Assembly: GCA_905331475.1 (NCBI GenBank)
Contig: CAJNYU010000495.1
Coordinates: forward strand, 1-64,000
Direction: 5' to 3'
From: Rotaria socialis
Taxonomy: Eukaryota; Rotifera; Eurotatoria; Philodinida; Philodinidae
Length of the DNA stretch: 64,000 nucleotides
A program made the position numbers and the translations under genes. Positions 47,952 to 58,072 of the stretch are shown piece by piece. Position 1 is the first letter of the stretch. Each line of letters begins with the position of its first letter. A model generated the notes under the pieces. It was not told where the DNA came from. It saw nothing but the letters and a program-made list of their open reading frames with translations, and did not search any database.

Positions 47952-48013
47952 CACGCGGACGTTTTTTGTGTCTGAAAAGACTAATTGAAGAATAAATTCT
48001 AATGATTCAGGTC
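47952..48013 (-). other. Possible orphan exon, 62 nt
   Basis: Between TTTTATAG and GTAAAC the minus strand reads PESLEFILQLVFSDTKNVRV, ending in phase 0 and so compatible with the micro-exon at 47077 and the exon at 44352. It may be part of an alternative 5' end of the large gene or of another gene. Confidence 0.3.
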
Positions 48014-48847
48014 CTATAAAATATAGAATAAAAATAAAAGGTAGAAACAAGGGTAAACAGAGACGATTCTCACACTCTTAAATAGGTCACGGTTTTCTCT
48101 TTTCTTCACCGTTAAACTCATCTCTTGATGATGATCTCTAAGAATCTGAATTACTATCAAAACCATCAGTTGCTATCACCATCAATAGTTTGTATAGATT
48201 TCTGAACAACACCTACCAATGTTGCCTGCTTATCTATTCATCTTCTTTAGATTTTCGAATATGATATTTTCTTAAAGAAAATTAAAAATCATTGCTTATG
48301 AATCCACTGCATTGTCTACATCTTTTGATGGACATTTGTTTTTCGTAATACCTAAATATAATAATTTTCTCGTGAAATAAATTATTCCACTAGAACCTTC
48401 TGTTGTTAGATGTAGACATGACTTTTAATAGCCAACAGGTAGTGATACAACAAACAAATGCGTCTATAAATATCGTTTCACGGTAGATTATATTATCGGA
48501 ACCTGAAGCTTTGACTCTGATTTTTTCCGTTCGAATGCTTGATAAAGAATAATTCGAAGAGTAAAAGAAAAACAAAACAATTAATCACTATGATCAAAGT
48601 GAACCAAACTTGATAGAACTCACAAAGTTGTTTTAAACGACTTCATTAGTTTGAATAATGTAACAGTGAACAATAAAACTTCCACGCACTGTAAGAAATT
48701 TAATAAGACATTAATGATCCACTCCGTTTTATCAGCGTGCCATACCATTCATACTATGATGATTACATAAGATACATCCGATTTTAGGACAAATCGCGTT
48801 TTCAGTGCAACTGTAAAATTAAAAAGAAACTGAGCTAACAGATATTA
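48014..48847. other. No gene seen
   Basis: AT-rich DNA with only short, feature-less open frames. Confidence 0.35.
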
Positions 48848-49025
48848 TTAACATAACTTCAAAAGAACTTTAATGTTGTTTGTACCCGAAGTGGCCGTAG
48901 CAATATCGATCCAACCATCTTTATTGAAATCACCAGCAATAACCGATGCTGGGCGAGATTTATAACTAGTCAAATATGAGATTTGATTCGAAAATGTACC
49001 ATCTTCGTATCCTTGAAATATACAG
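48848..49025 (-). pseudogene. FG-GAP (VCBS-type) repeat fragment
   Basis: The minus strand reads YEDGTFSNQISYLTS, then VIAGDFNKDGWIDIATATS, NNIKVLL and a stop. GDFNKDGWIDI is the calcium-binding DxNxDG-type loop of FG-GAP repeats found in integrin-like and large extracellular beta-propeller proteins. Only about one repeat is present, with no partner exons visible, and a small inverted-repeat element begins at its upstream edge. It is probably a relic. Confidence 0.6.
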
Positions 49026-49026
49026 T

Positions 49027-49475
49027 CCTCTGGGGTAATTCGGATCAAAATTTTGAAAATTCATTTTGTTTTTGTTTCTTCTCAGTCATCTTGCATTGTA
49101 CAATGGTGATTTTTTTAACACTACTAGTTCAAAGTGTTCTCTGTCGAATCACGAAAGAATCATCAAAAAATATTATACCGGTAAAAAGTATCAGTCAAAT
49201 TGGTAAAAGTAGTGTGGAGCTGATCCGAGTTACCCCACATGGAGTAATTCGGATCACTACAGCAAAACTGACTGGTCTCATTTTTCCCATCTTCTAACCT
49301 TTTGTTTTTATTCGAACTTGAGAAAAGTAAATGTACCATTCCGATACCCGTAAGTGTCCTCTATGGGCCCTGAAAATATCTCGACGGTTGAAGCGACAGT
49401 TGTAATATAATACTCACGACAAGGACACCTTTATCAATCAATTGAAAATCTATCTGGGGTAATTCGGATCACTCC
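49027..49475. repeat. Short repeats of GGGGTAATTCGGATCA, one inverted
   Basis: The motif occurs at about 49032, 49242 (GGAGTAATTCGGATCACT) and 49456, and inverted at about 49213 (TGATCCGAGTTACCCCA). The first and the inverted copy could be the ends of a roughly 200-bp MITE; the others are loose ends. Confidence 0.5.
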
Positions 49476-50206
49476 AGCTATTTTCTGTGGTAACCACTTT
49501 TGAAACCTCTACCGTTTCTATAATGCAAAATCGATGGCTGGACCCTCAAGAATAGTTGTTCGTCTCGCTGTTCTCTACATGGTCCTACAAAAAAAAACAC
49601 TATTTCAAACCACTGGTAACGTTTTAGACTAAGTAATGTATTTACACAAAAAAGTTTACTTTTCTGATGTACCCCGTCTGTCTTTTATTGAGTATCGCAA
49701 CTGAAAACAAGGTTCTAGAAAAAATACGTTGGGTACCTCTGACGTAGAAATGTTTGGGCTACAAAATGGTATGCAGAGATCAACGGGAAACACTGATCAC
49801 TATTTGAGATATGGAGAAAACTAATATAATATTCTGAATCAGCATGCACAACTGAGTGCACACACATATATTTCAATTGTTTTTTTTTTAAACTTTTGTT
49901 GTGATCCAAAAATTAAGTCCTGGTACCCACAGGGTTCTAGAAAAACAAATAACTTCCAAGCAACTGTTGTGCGGTTCGTCTAACGTGAATTTTGCGCGAT
50001 TATGATATTATAAACCTTCAACACGTTCCCTAGACTGAAAGGATAGGATCAAGAATTCGTAATTCACCTGTGTCTGTCTGTCTGTAACAATGGCACGAAT
50101 GACCATTTTTATGGTACAATTGACCATTTACTGTAGAAAATCAAGTCGCATGAAGTGTATAAATAAGACGATTCGTTCGTCTAAACAAGACACTTAGGGT
50201 CATTTC
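49476..50206. other. No gene seen
   Basis: No supported coding frame; the short open frame near 49715 shows no features. A TGTCTGTCTGTCTG tract is near 50070. Confidence 0.35.
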
Positions 50207-50208
50207 TG

Positions 50209-50341
50209 CCCAGGTCGAGCAATCCGACAGTAGGCACCTATCGGAACCCATCTGATCCGACTGGAATCTAATAGAATTGTATCGTATTGTAGGATATTTC
50301 CAGGTTCCTATCGGATCCGATGTCGGATCAGTCGACCTGGG
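50209..50341. mobile_element. Short MITE with CCCAGGTCGA ends
   Basis: CCCAGGTCGAGCAATCCGAC at the left, GATCAGTCGACCTGGG at the right, about 133 bp. The interior has TATCGGAACC/CGGATCCGAT palindromic blocks and differs from the 27729 and 51722 elements. Confidence 0.75.
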
Positions 50342-50449
50342 GCACTATATGAAACATCTATTTTTTTTCTTTTATATTATGACTGTACAAAGACGCATTT
50401 TACCTTTCTTATTTTCCAATCTTGGTCAAAACGAAAATTTTATCTTTGA

Positions 50450-51180
50450 TTTTTTGTTTTTCCGTATGAATTATTTAGAACATTGTATTTTTCGTTTCTC
50501 AGTTTTTTCGATACATCGATGAAACAATTGAAAAAAATATTCATTCTTTTTGTATGTTGTTCATATAGCAAAAGACATTTCCGATTGCTTGTTTTTCCTT
50601 CTCGGCAGAAGACACAATTTAATGTTATATCTGTTGTTGTTGTGTATGAACTATATTGGAAATGGTAGTTTTCGTTTTTATTTATTTTTTATACATTAAA
50701 AAAACAATTGAAAAAATATTCATTGTCTTTTTGTGTTATTCGTAATGGAAAAACATTTTTGGTTTCTGGTTTTTCTGTATTAAAAATTTTATGCCATATT
50801 GCTTATTTTTCTCGATTGGTTAAAGAGAATTTTATGCGATATTTTTTTGTTTTTCCGTATGAATCATTTAGAAAATTGTCCTTTTTATTTGTGATAGTTT
50901 TTCAGTCAATAATGCAAGAGATGAAATTTTTTTTCTCTTTGTAGGATATTGTTACTATTGTAAAGAACGGCGTCAAATTCGTATTTTGCTATATATAAAA
51001 GAGAAAGCAGTATTTTTTATCTTATTCTCGTGTATGAATTGTGAAGAGAAGTGTTTATTTCATTTCGTGTATTTTTTTATAATGAAACAGAAAGCAGAAA
51101 AAAGGATTGGTTGTTTTTTATTAGTACCTGGAAAGGTATTTACAATTCGAGTTATTCGTTTATTGATTAAATTGAAAACA
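50450..51180 (+). repeat. Diverged about 190-bp tandem repeat, about four units
   Basis: Each unit has a TATGAATTATTTAGAA-like start (50465, about 50650, 50860, 51035). The first two continue to AAACAATTGAAAAAATATTC (50521 and 50701). Two consecutive units share one plus-strand frame interrupted by a single TAG. The predicted peptides share GlnLeuLysLys and Phe-rich segments. This could be a relic of a protein-repeat gene or a T-rich satellite. Confidence 0.45.
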
Positions 51181-51239
51181 GGACTTTTTTATATTTGGTC
51201 TTTCTTCATTGATTCAATAGAAATTTAATCAAATGAACA

Positions 51240-51656
51240 GTTAGTTTTATTTTATTTTTCATATGCAACTCTCTTATCAACAAATATCGAAGTCCATTTA
51301 TTCTCACATGCTGTTTGAAGGGAACATATTCATTCCGCTAATTCAGTCAATTTCGCTTATCAATTCTGCTTCATATTTTGAAAGTTTTTCACTTCTCGCC
51401 AAAAATAGAATCGGGTGTAGAGCTTCCAAATGAGATAATTACTCCAATTGGAAAAACTGTGAAGTAATTTCATTCAGTAGCTATTGTAATCATTTCATAT
51501 TTAGCAGTCTAATATTGGATATAAGGTATCAATGAAAAAAAAGATCTTTTTTTAATGCTAGACCAACATAAAGTTTATTATATATGAACATTTACAATGT
51601 GACGCTTATCTATTATCTAAATTTAAACTAATTCATTTGTCCATAAGAAACAGCAG
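51240..51656. other. No gene seen
   Basis: AT-rich DNA just downstream of the coiled-coil gene relic. Confidence 0.35.
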
Positions 51657-51657
51657 A

Positions 51658-52519
51658 TCAATGACGAGCAGCACCACGATGACGTGCGCTGGCACGAGAT
51701 ATATCCAAATGCGAGGCATCACCCAGGTCTAACAGTCACGCCTGGAAACGGCCGGTTCCGGATAGTTCCGTTGATTTTGTGGAAGCAGTATTCTGGTTGG
51801 AAAATTTTCAGATTTTTTTCCGGTGATATCCGATCAATTCCTGCCGGAGAAGTCCGGCCATATTTTTGACCGGAATACTGCTTCCATGTTCCAGCGATTT
51901 CCCGTGTTTCCCTGCAGGATATGGTGACTTTTCTCGCATATTCCCTGGAGTATCCTATGGGATCCGGTGACCGACATGTTCGACCTGGGCAGTACGCGAC
52001 ATACGAAGACGAGAGCTATTAATAAGTGGAGCACCAATATTAGATGTAATGCATCGAGATGTATCAACACGACCGACATTATAAGCAACACCACTACCAA
52101 TTCGAGCACGAACGCCACAACCGGTTCGAGAAGCAGCAGCACCACCACCATGATAAACATTAGCGCCGACACTGGTAACACCGCCAACTGCACTTTGATC
52201 AGAATTATCTAAAATAAAAAAACAAGTTTAAATCCAATATGTTCTTTACAAGAATAATCCTAAATATTGAAACTTACTGTTTACACGTTCTACAATTTGC
52301 TGCAGATATGTTATTAACACGTTCAAATGTTCAATTTCTCCTTGAAATTTCTCGAGTTGTTGTTTTAGTGCGAACACGTTCTGGTCTCGTTCATACAATT
52401 ATTCCTTTAATTGACTTATTTGTTGCTTTTGCTGTAACTAAATATAGTACGCGCCAATTGGTGGTGGTGGCGGCTGCGGCTGTTGTAGCTGTAGCTAAAC
52501 AACATTGTTCAGGTTGTTC
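51658..52519 (-). pseudogene. Coiled-coil, Gly/Arg-rich gene relic interrupted by a MITE
   Basis: Exon A (52278-52519, minus) follows a good TTTTTGTAG acceptor. Its frame gives a Pro/Gln stretch, then a heptad-like Gln/Leu-rich coiled coil (ALKQQLEKFQGEIEHLNVLI). Exon B (51658-52208) continues in phase with SDQSAVGGVTSVGANVYHGG, GVRARIGSGVAYNVGRVDT and, after the insertion, DASHLDISRASARHRGAARH and a stop. A CCCAGGTC-type MITE (51722-51990) splits exon B; without it the two halves are in frame. Exon A has three stops (TAG, TAG, TAA) in the coiled-coil frame. The product is not recognised. Confidence 0.45.
51722..51990. mobile_element. GC-rich MITE, CCCAGGTCGAACA family, copy 2, inside an exon
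   Basis: Same ends and interior order as 27729-28020 (TGGAAGCAGTATTC, CTGGAGTATCCTA, TGTTCGACCTGGG) with small deletions. Inserted in exon B of the coiled-coil relic. Confidence 0.85.
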
Positions 52520-52539
52520 TACAAAAAGAAAAGATTAAA

Positions 52540-53159
52540 GATCGAAAATTTTGTTTTAAAAAACTATTGAATTTTTTTTTTGAGTCGAATCATGAGCAGA
52601 CGACTATTACGGTTTATGAGTACAGGCAAACAAAAGAAACTGAACGGAAGATGCAGTTCTCCTGCTCCTACTTGGATATTTAAAATATTTTGTAAAGAGA
52701 ACATCGCAAGAATATATCTCCAAAGTAAAGACCTATAACTTTTCCCAATCACAAAATGTAACATCAAACTTTGTTAAATCGCTAGAATTAAAGAAATTTT
52801 TACATAGGCAGGATTATGAAACAATTCGATGCACAAAAGATCAAAAACAAATATGACTCAAAATGGCCATGGAGCACACGTGAAAGGCTTCAGATCAAAT
52901 CCTACTTTTATTATGCCATATTACGTAAAGATGTTTTTTTTCTTGATCTTCCCACATTTTTTTTCTTTAAAAAACAAAATACAAAGTTGTGATAATGGAA
53001 AACAATAAGCAATCGCCCGACTTTTATCAAGAAGAAAATAAACGAAACAAGAAAGAAACAATCGAGCTGCAAGGTAAGACTTGAATGCACTAATCACATT
53101 TTGAGCGTGGCCTCTTCTCATTCACTCAATGGCGCACTCTGTTGTTATGCGTATTAATA
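52540..53159. other. No gene seen
   Basis: AT-rich sequence up to the Tc1 element; the open frames at 52564 and 52921 have no recognisable content. Confidence 0.35.
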
Positions 53160-54578
53160 CAGGGTGTACCAAACTTATAGACCCCTCTATACTCAAGACA
53201 GAAAAAATAGCTTTCTGTCTTACACATGAGCCTAGTTATTGAGTTGATGATACGTTCATTCAACACATACACATACATGATGTATTAAGATGTGATTACT
53301 GCTTTTTCTCTTCTCTTTGACACGTGTAAAAATGGATAGAAAGAAAGAGATGCTGTGCCATAATTATAGACCCCTTTCATTCTTAATGCATTTTTTCGTT
53401 CGGATATGTTCGAAGTTAGTTTGTTTATTATATATTGATCGTCTATCCAGTACATTATAGTTTGTAAGAAAACGAATGGGAAGAAAGGCTGTTAGTATTG
53501 ATACGAAGAAGGGAATCATACTTTTACGCGGCACTGACATGTCCCAACATGGAATTTCAAGGAAATTAAATGTTTCTCGTCATTGCGTGCGTCAAACCAT
53601 TCGCAAGTTCAACAAGCTTCATACCACACCTACAAAATGTGGAGCGGGACGTCGTTCCAAAGTAACACGTCGTCAAAAATGCGCCATCAAAGTTCAACAA
53701 CTTCGCGACTATACTCTTTCATTGAATGATCTCGTTTGGTATGCTCAAACAAGTTTGAACTTAAATATCAGTCGTCAAACAGTGAGCCGTATCCTACATG
53801 AATTCTGAACGATTTCAACCCCGGATACATCGAGGTGGTGGTCTTGAAATTTGGTCTTATATTACATACAATGACTTGGGACTGTTAGTTTTTTTCAACG
53901 GACGTTTAAATTCAGATAAATATATAGAGGTACTAAAAAAACAACTTACCCACAGCGTTTGAAAAATTTTCATTTGAACAATCGAGTAAAATTTTGTATC
54001 AATAAGATAACGCTAGCCCTCATACGTCTGCTAAAACATCCAAATATTTCAAGAAAAAGCATATCAAACTGATTCCATGGTCACCTCGGAGCCCCGACCT
54101 TAATATAATAGAAAATATATGGTCCATGGTCGATGAAAAATTATTGAAACATAGCATTAACAACACGACACAACTGGAAGAAGCACTGAAAATCGTTTGG
54201 ACAGGAATTTTGAGAAAGATGTGATAAGAAAACTGTTTCAATCCATGCCGACTAGACTTCGTCAAGTTATCAATCGTAAAGGCTATGCCTGTTGTTATTG
54301 AGTTTTGCGTTTGTTAAACAAAACCATGCAAAACAACAGAGAAAAATAATAAAGAATGAAAGGAGGTCTATAATTATGGCACAGCATCTTTTTCTTTCTA
54401 TCCATTTTTATACGTGTCGAAGAGAAGAGAAAAAGCAGTAATCACATCTTAATACATCATGTATGCGTATGTGTTGAATGAACGTATCAACTCAATAATT
54501 AGGCTCATATGTAAGACAGAAAGCTATTTTTTCTGTCTTGAGTATAGGGGGCGGGGTCTATAAGTTTGGTACACCCTG
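53160..54578 (+). mobile_element. Tc1-type transposon, 1419 bp, long inverted ends, internally deleted
   Basis: Flanked by TA on both sides. The ends CAGGGTGTACCAAACTTATA are perfect inverted repeats that extend with few changes over about 190 bp (AGACAGAAAAAATAGCTTTC, TTCATTCAACACATAC). It carries the transposase relic listed separately. Confidence 0.88.
53476..54301 (+). pseudogene. Tc1-type transposase, DNA-binding half intact, catalytic core deleted
   Basis: From 53476 an open frame of 110 codons covers the paired-like helix-turn-helix DNA-binding region (MSQHGISRKLNVSRHCVRQTIRKF and the GAGRRSK GRPR-like linker). After its stop at 53806 the catalytic part resumes at once with GGGLEIWSYITYNDLG. 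Roughly 70 residues with the first catalytic Asp are therefore missing. The second region is frameshifted (SPHTSAKTSKYFKKKHIKLI) and the third is recognisable (PWSPRSPDLNIIENIW, with the catalytic Glu). Inactive, but a short DNA-binding protein could still be made. Confidence 0.85.
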
Positions 54579-54603
54579 TAGAATGAGGCGCTAGCTACTC
54601 GTG

Positions 54604-55708
54604 TATATATGTCAAATGTACGTGATTGTAAGAAGGATACTTACTTGTACACGACGAACAGTCTATATAAAAATTTCTATAAATTTAACGATTTAGTAAA
54701 ATTACATGTAACCGTTTTCATCATGAAAATAGGTTAGATATGTGGATTTAGTGGAATGTCACGAGTTATTTTATGTTAATCTCATTTTAACGTATTTTCA
54801 CCATTAGAAAGGTAAGATGAAATTGTGTTAAATCTTCAAATTGATAGACACTTTTATATGGGAGTATTTCTAACAGAAATCTGAGTGAAAAAGCTCAATT
54901 GTATTGTAATTGCCTAAGCAAAAAGAGAAAACTGATACTCTATTTTAACAAATTAAACGACATGTCACAAAATGATCAAGTTATAGATCGTTATATTTAG
55001 ATTTAACCGACAAATCTTTTCGATGAGTTTTGCAAGATAATACTCATTCAAATGGCAAACGGACAACATATCTAGTATCTGATAACATTCCGTGAACAAT
55101 GCTTTCACCTATCATATTTTATACACAAGTTTTGAAAATCTTTAGTATTTAAAGCATAAACTAATAATGCACAGAAAAATCGAAGTCACACATCGATCCA
55201 ATCGTTGAAAATAAATTCCAATTACAATAAAAAGAACATTAAATTGAACCACAATCATTGCTGACGAAAACTTTTGTAGCTATTTCCACAGTGAATGAAT
55301 TGTATTGAATAGACTGACTGACGTCTAAACTTGCTCTGGAATCTTTCATAATTTCAATACGTTACAATTACAACAAACTACTCTTCTACGTTCAGCCATA
55401 CCAAAGTGTTATAAATTAGGCAATTTTCATCAATACAAGAATCACATGTGATATAACTAGTGGGTATTATGAAAATGCGTTAAAATTTTGGATTTACTGA
55501 AGCGTAATGCATATTTTCCTGTTAAAATGGGATTAACGTGAAATAACTCGTGAGATTCCACTAAATCCACATATTTAACCTGTTTTCATGATGAAAACGG
55601 TTACATCTAATTTTACTAAATCGTTAAATTATAGAAATTTTTATATAGACTGTTCGTCGCGTACAAGTAAGTATGCTTCATACAAGCACGTACATTTGAC
55701 ATATATAC
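54604..55708. mobile_element. Foldback element, about 1.1 kb, with about 200-bp arms
   Basis: TATATATGTCAAATGTACGT (left) and ACGTACATTTGACATATATA (right) are inverted. The arms continue with AAATTTTTATATAGACTGTT, CGTTTTCATCATGAAAA and GTGGATTTAGTGGAAT or their complements. The 600-bp centre has no coding frame. Confidence 0.8.
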
Positions 55709-56054
55709 TCTACTGCCACATTTATAAAGTAAGTTTAGCTGGAGAAAAAGTCGTTACCCGGTGTAACGGGATTATGACATCACTCACTATTTCGTGTGAG
55801 AGTAAATAAACTTGCTATTAGTGCGTTGAGATTTCGATGATACGCATATACATGTATATATAAAGTATTGAATATGCAGAATAATCCTATGTATCGCTGT
55901 AGTATTCTCGTATTTTCTCGATCTTGTGCAGATGACATATCAGCTTAACGGTTATTTGTATATTATTTACTAACTCGTTTGTTTCTTTATTGTGTTATTA
56001 TTATCTGCATATTTATTTTATAGCAAGTAGATTAAGTGAACCCAGCGATATTGT

Positions 56055-56320
56055 TCTGCAGCTGATAATATTTTTTATGCTTTTGGGCGACTTTTATTAG
56101 CCAATGCACATTATGCTAGATTCAATGCGGGACTTGATGAGGAAAGTCGATTCTGTATTGTATATAGTTGTATAGGATTCGTAAGTGCACTATTAAAAAC
56201 AAGTTTCTTTTTGAACATTGAAATGTATATGATGATTTCTGTCATAATAATTTAGAGCAAATTTTGTCCTCTGCTTTTTTATCCTTTCAAAATTTAATAA
56301 CAGACTCGTGAGGATACATC
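56055..56320 (+). pseudogene. Unidentified gene remnant (two possible exons)
   Basis: From about 56062 the plus strand reads ADNIFYAFGRLLLANAHYAR, then FNAGLDEESRFCIVYSCIGF and a clear donor GTAAGT at 56181. After an intron of about 72-76 bp (AATAATTTAG) a second piece can be read for about 17 residues to a stop. Upstream, a different frame reads LSEPSDIVLQ, implying a one-base frameshift. Composition is plainly coding-like. I do not recognise the family. Confidence 0.4.
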
Positions 56321-56324
56321 TTTA

Positions 56325-56735
56325 AGAAAAAGCTTGTTAGCGCAGGCACTTTAGGGCTAAAATGTGGAACTCACATATATCCCTTCGACTTACTAAAATA
56401 ATTCAAAATACTTCATCTGAAAAATCTACCCTGATTTCCAAAACGCCTATAATTAGGTCATTGCCTATTTGCTTATGTCTGTAATGGAGTATTAATTGGT
56501 AGCTCTCATATTTAGCAATGGCGTAGACTAGTTACTATGGTCTGTAATGGGCAAGCTTTGGTTTTTTTCATGTAGTCTGTAATTAAAAAAGGAAGAAATA
56601 GCAGCCTAATTAGCACAATTTTAAACTCGTTAATGTCTGTAATGGGGAGGGGCGGGGAGCCGCAAAAAATCTCGCTTTTAAGCTGGCACTCACCATTTTC
56701 TTCGAAAATATATGTGAGTTCCACAAAATAGCAAT
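56325..56735. mobile_element. MITE, TGTGGAACTCACATATAT family, copy 2
   Basis: Direct copy of 5558-5972 with the same ends and internal order (TGATTTCCAAAAC, GTCTGTAATGG, ATATATGTGAGTTCCACA). Confidence 0.85.
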
Positions 56736-56967
56736 CAAGCAATTGTTTTAACTAACAATTATATGCACTGAGTAAAAACAAAATCGCGTGTTTGTATACA
56801 TGGGATCGATTTTTACACTGAGTTTTATTACTATTAGTTTTCTCTCCATAAGAGGTACATAATCTCGTCCGTTTTTATTGAATTACTCTGACGTCAAAGT
56901 AAAATTGTTGGTTAATTTTACACTGTTGATATGATCAAGCCAGGTAGTTGTACACAAACTACTTTCT
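56736..56967. other. No gene seen
   Basis: AT-rich spacer between two elements. Confidence 0.35.
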
Positions 56968-57370
56968 TTTTGTGAAACACGACCTGAAAGGAGTGTTGAA
57001 GTGTTTAGGGTAGAAATTTGCATCCCCCTCCCCCCACAGACCGTTACCGACAGGTAATTCCCCCATCACAGACCGTTACCGACAGGTGATTCCCCCACCA
57101 GAGACCGTTCGAGATCGGTGAAGCAGAGTTCAAGGGCTAAGACAAGAATTTGAATTCCTTCCAAAACATTTTAATTAATTAGCTAATTACAGTCTAATTA
57201 ATGAATTAATCTTCACAGACCTTGAGAGAAAAGCTTTGGATCCATCGCAAACGGTATTAGAAATGCAGGGAGAATAGAGAGGTGGAGCAATGACTATGAT
57301 GCACCTCAACAGTTACGTCGTGTTTCACATTTAAATCCCGAAGAGATTGCGCTAACAGCTTTTTTCAAAA
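56968..57370. mobile_element. GTGAAACACGA-ended non-autonomous element, full copy
   Basis: Begins TTTGTGAAACACGACCTGAA and ends GATTGCGCTAACAGCTTTTT. It contains a C-rich block and two CACAGACCGTTACCGACAGG units about 35 bp apart. Homologous to 4189-4479 and 2150-2272. Confidence 0.75.
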
Positions 57371-57424
57371 GACAGCATCTCTGTAAAATACAACCACAAG
57401 AAATTCATGTTTTCTGCAGATGAA

Positions 57425-57748
57425 ACATTTTTTTCACTTAATTTTAAGTGAATTAAGTGTTAACGCGAAAAGCTTAATACTTAATATTTACAATTAAGTG
57501 TTAGACCTCAAACAGACCAAAAAAATAAAACAGAATTAAGCAACGTGATTGGTTAATTCAGACTTAAGTCATCTTTTTGAGAAGATTTAGTGGTTAATTC
57601 TGTTCTATCTTTTTGGTCTGTTTGGGGCCTTACGTTAACACTTAATATTAAAAATTAAGTGGTTAATGCAAACACTTTTTATTAATATTAAGTGTTAAGT
57701 AAAATCACTTAATTAACTCCAATTAATATTAACGGTTCACCCCTACTT
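57425..57748. mobile_element. hAT-like MITE of TTAAGTGTTAA palindromes
   Basis: The interior is built from AACACTTAATATTAA and TTAATTCTGT/ACAGAATTAA inverted segments (57528/57594). The right end reads ACGGTTCACCCCTA, similar to the TGGTCCACCCCTA end of the 7711 element. The left end is less clear. Confidence 0.5.
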
Positions 57749-57754
57749 AACAGT

Positions 57755-58070
57755 ACAGGTTTTTAAAGCTCCAGATTTTGAGAATATTTCGAAACACTTA
57801 TAGCCCTAAACACAGTATTAAGAAAACTTTTGGTGGCATGTCAAAATGTATCGATTCGTATGGATTGTAAACAGAAATAAACGTGATGGATACTTTTGTC
57901 TTCGTCTACTCTAGGTTCATCATGTTTTGCTTTTTAATTCTTTGAGAATTTACTAACATCTTTGTACAGGACAACTCTGCAGATCATTACGGTTTGGATG
58001 CAGAATTTAACTCAAATATTCGTTTATTACGTTTAAGAGAAAGATGTTCAATTTGTCTTTGGGCTACACT
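57755..58070 (-). pseudogene. Inverted duplicate of the AIG1 gene 3' end
   Basis: The reverse complement follows the last codons and 3' flank of the AIG1 gene (17240-17545): AGACAAATTGAACATCTTTC through GTTTAGGGCTATAAGTG. It also has about 22-26 bases (CACGTTTATTTCTGTTTACA region) missing in the other copy. Upstream of it, where the coding part would be, stands the element at 58073. Confidence 0.85.
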
Positions 58071-58072
58071 GT

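Noticed and set aside
52239..52538. Plus-strand 99-codon open frame
   Set aside because: Antisense to the coiled-coil exon, which has a good acceptor and an in-phase downstream exon.
55740..55800. Possible tRNA-like segment near GTTACCCGGTGTAACGGGAT
   Set aside because: A hairpin is visible but no cloverleaf, no T-loop GTTCGAnnC and no acceptor stem.
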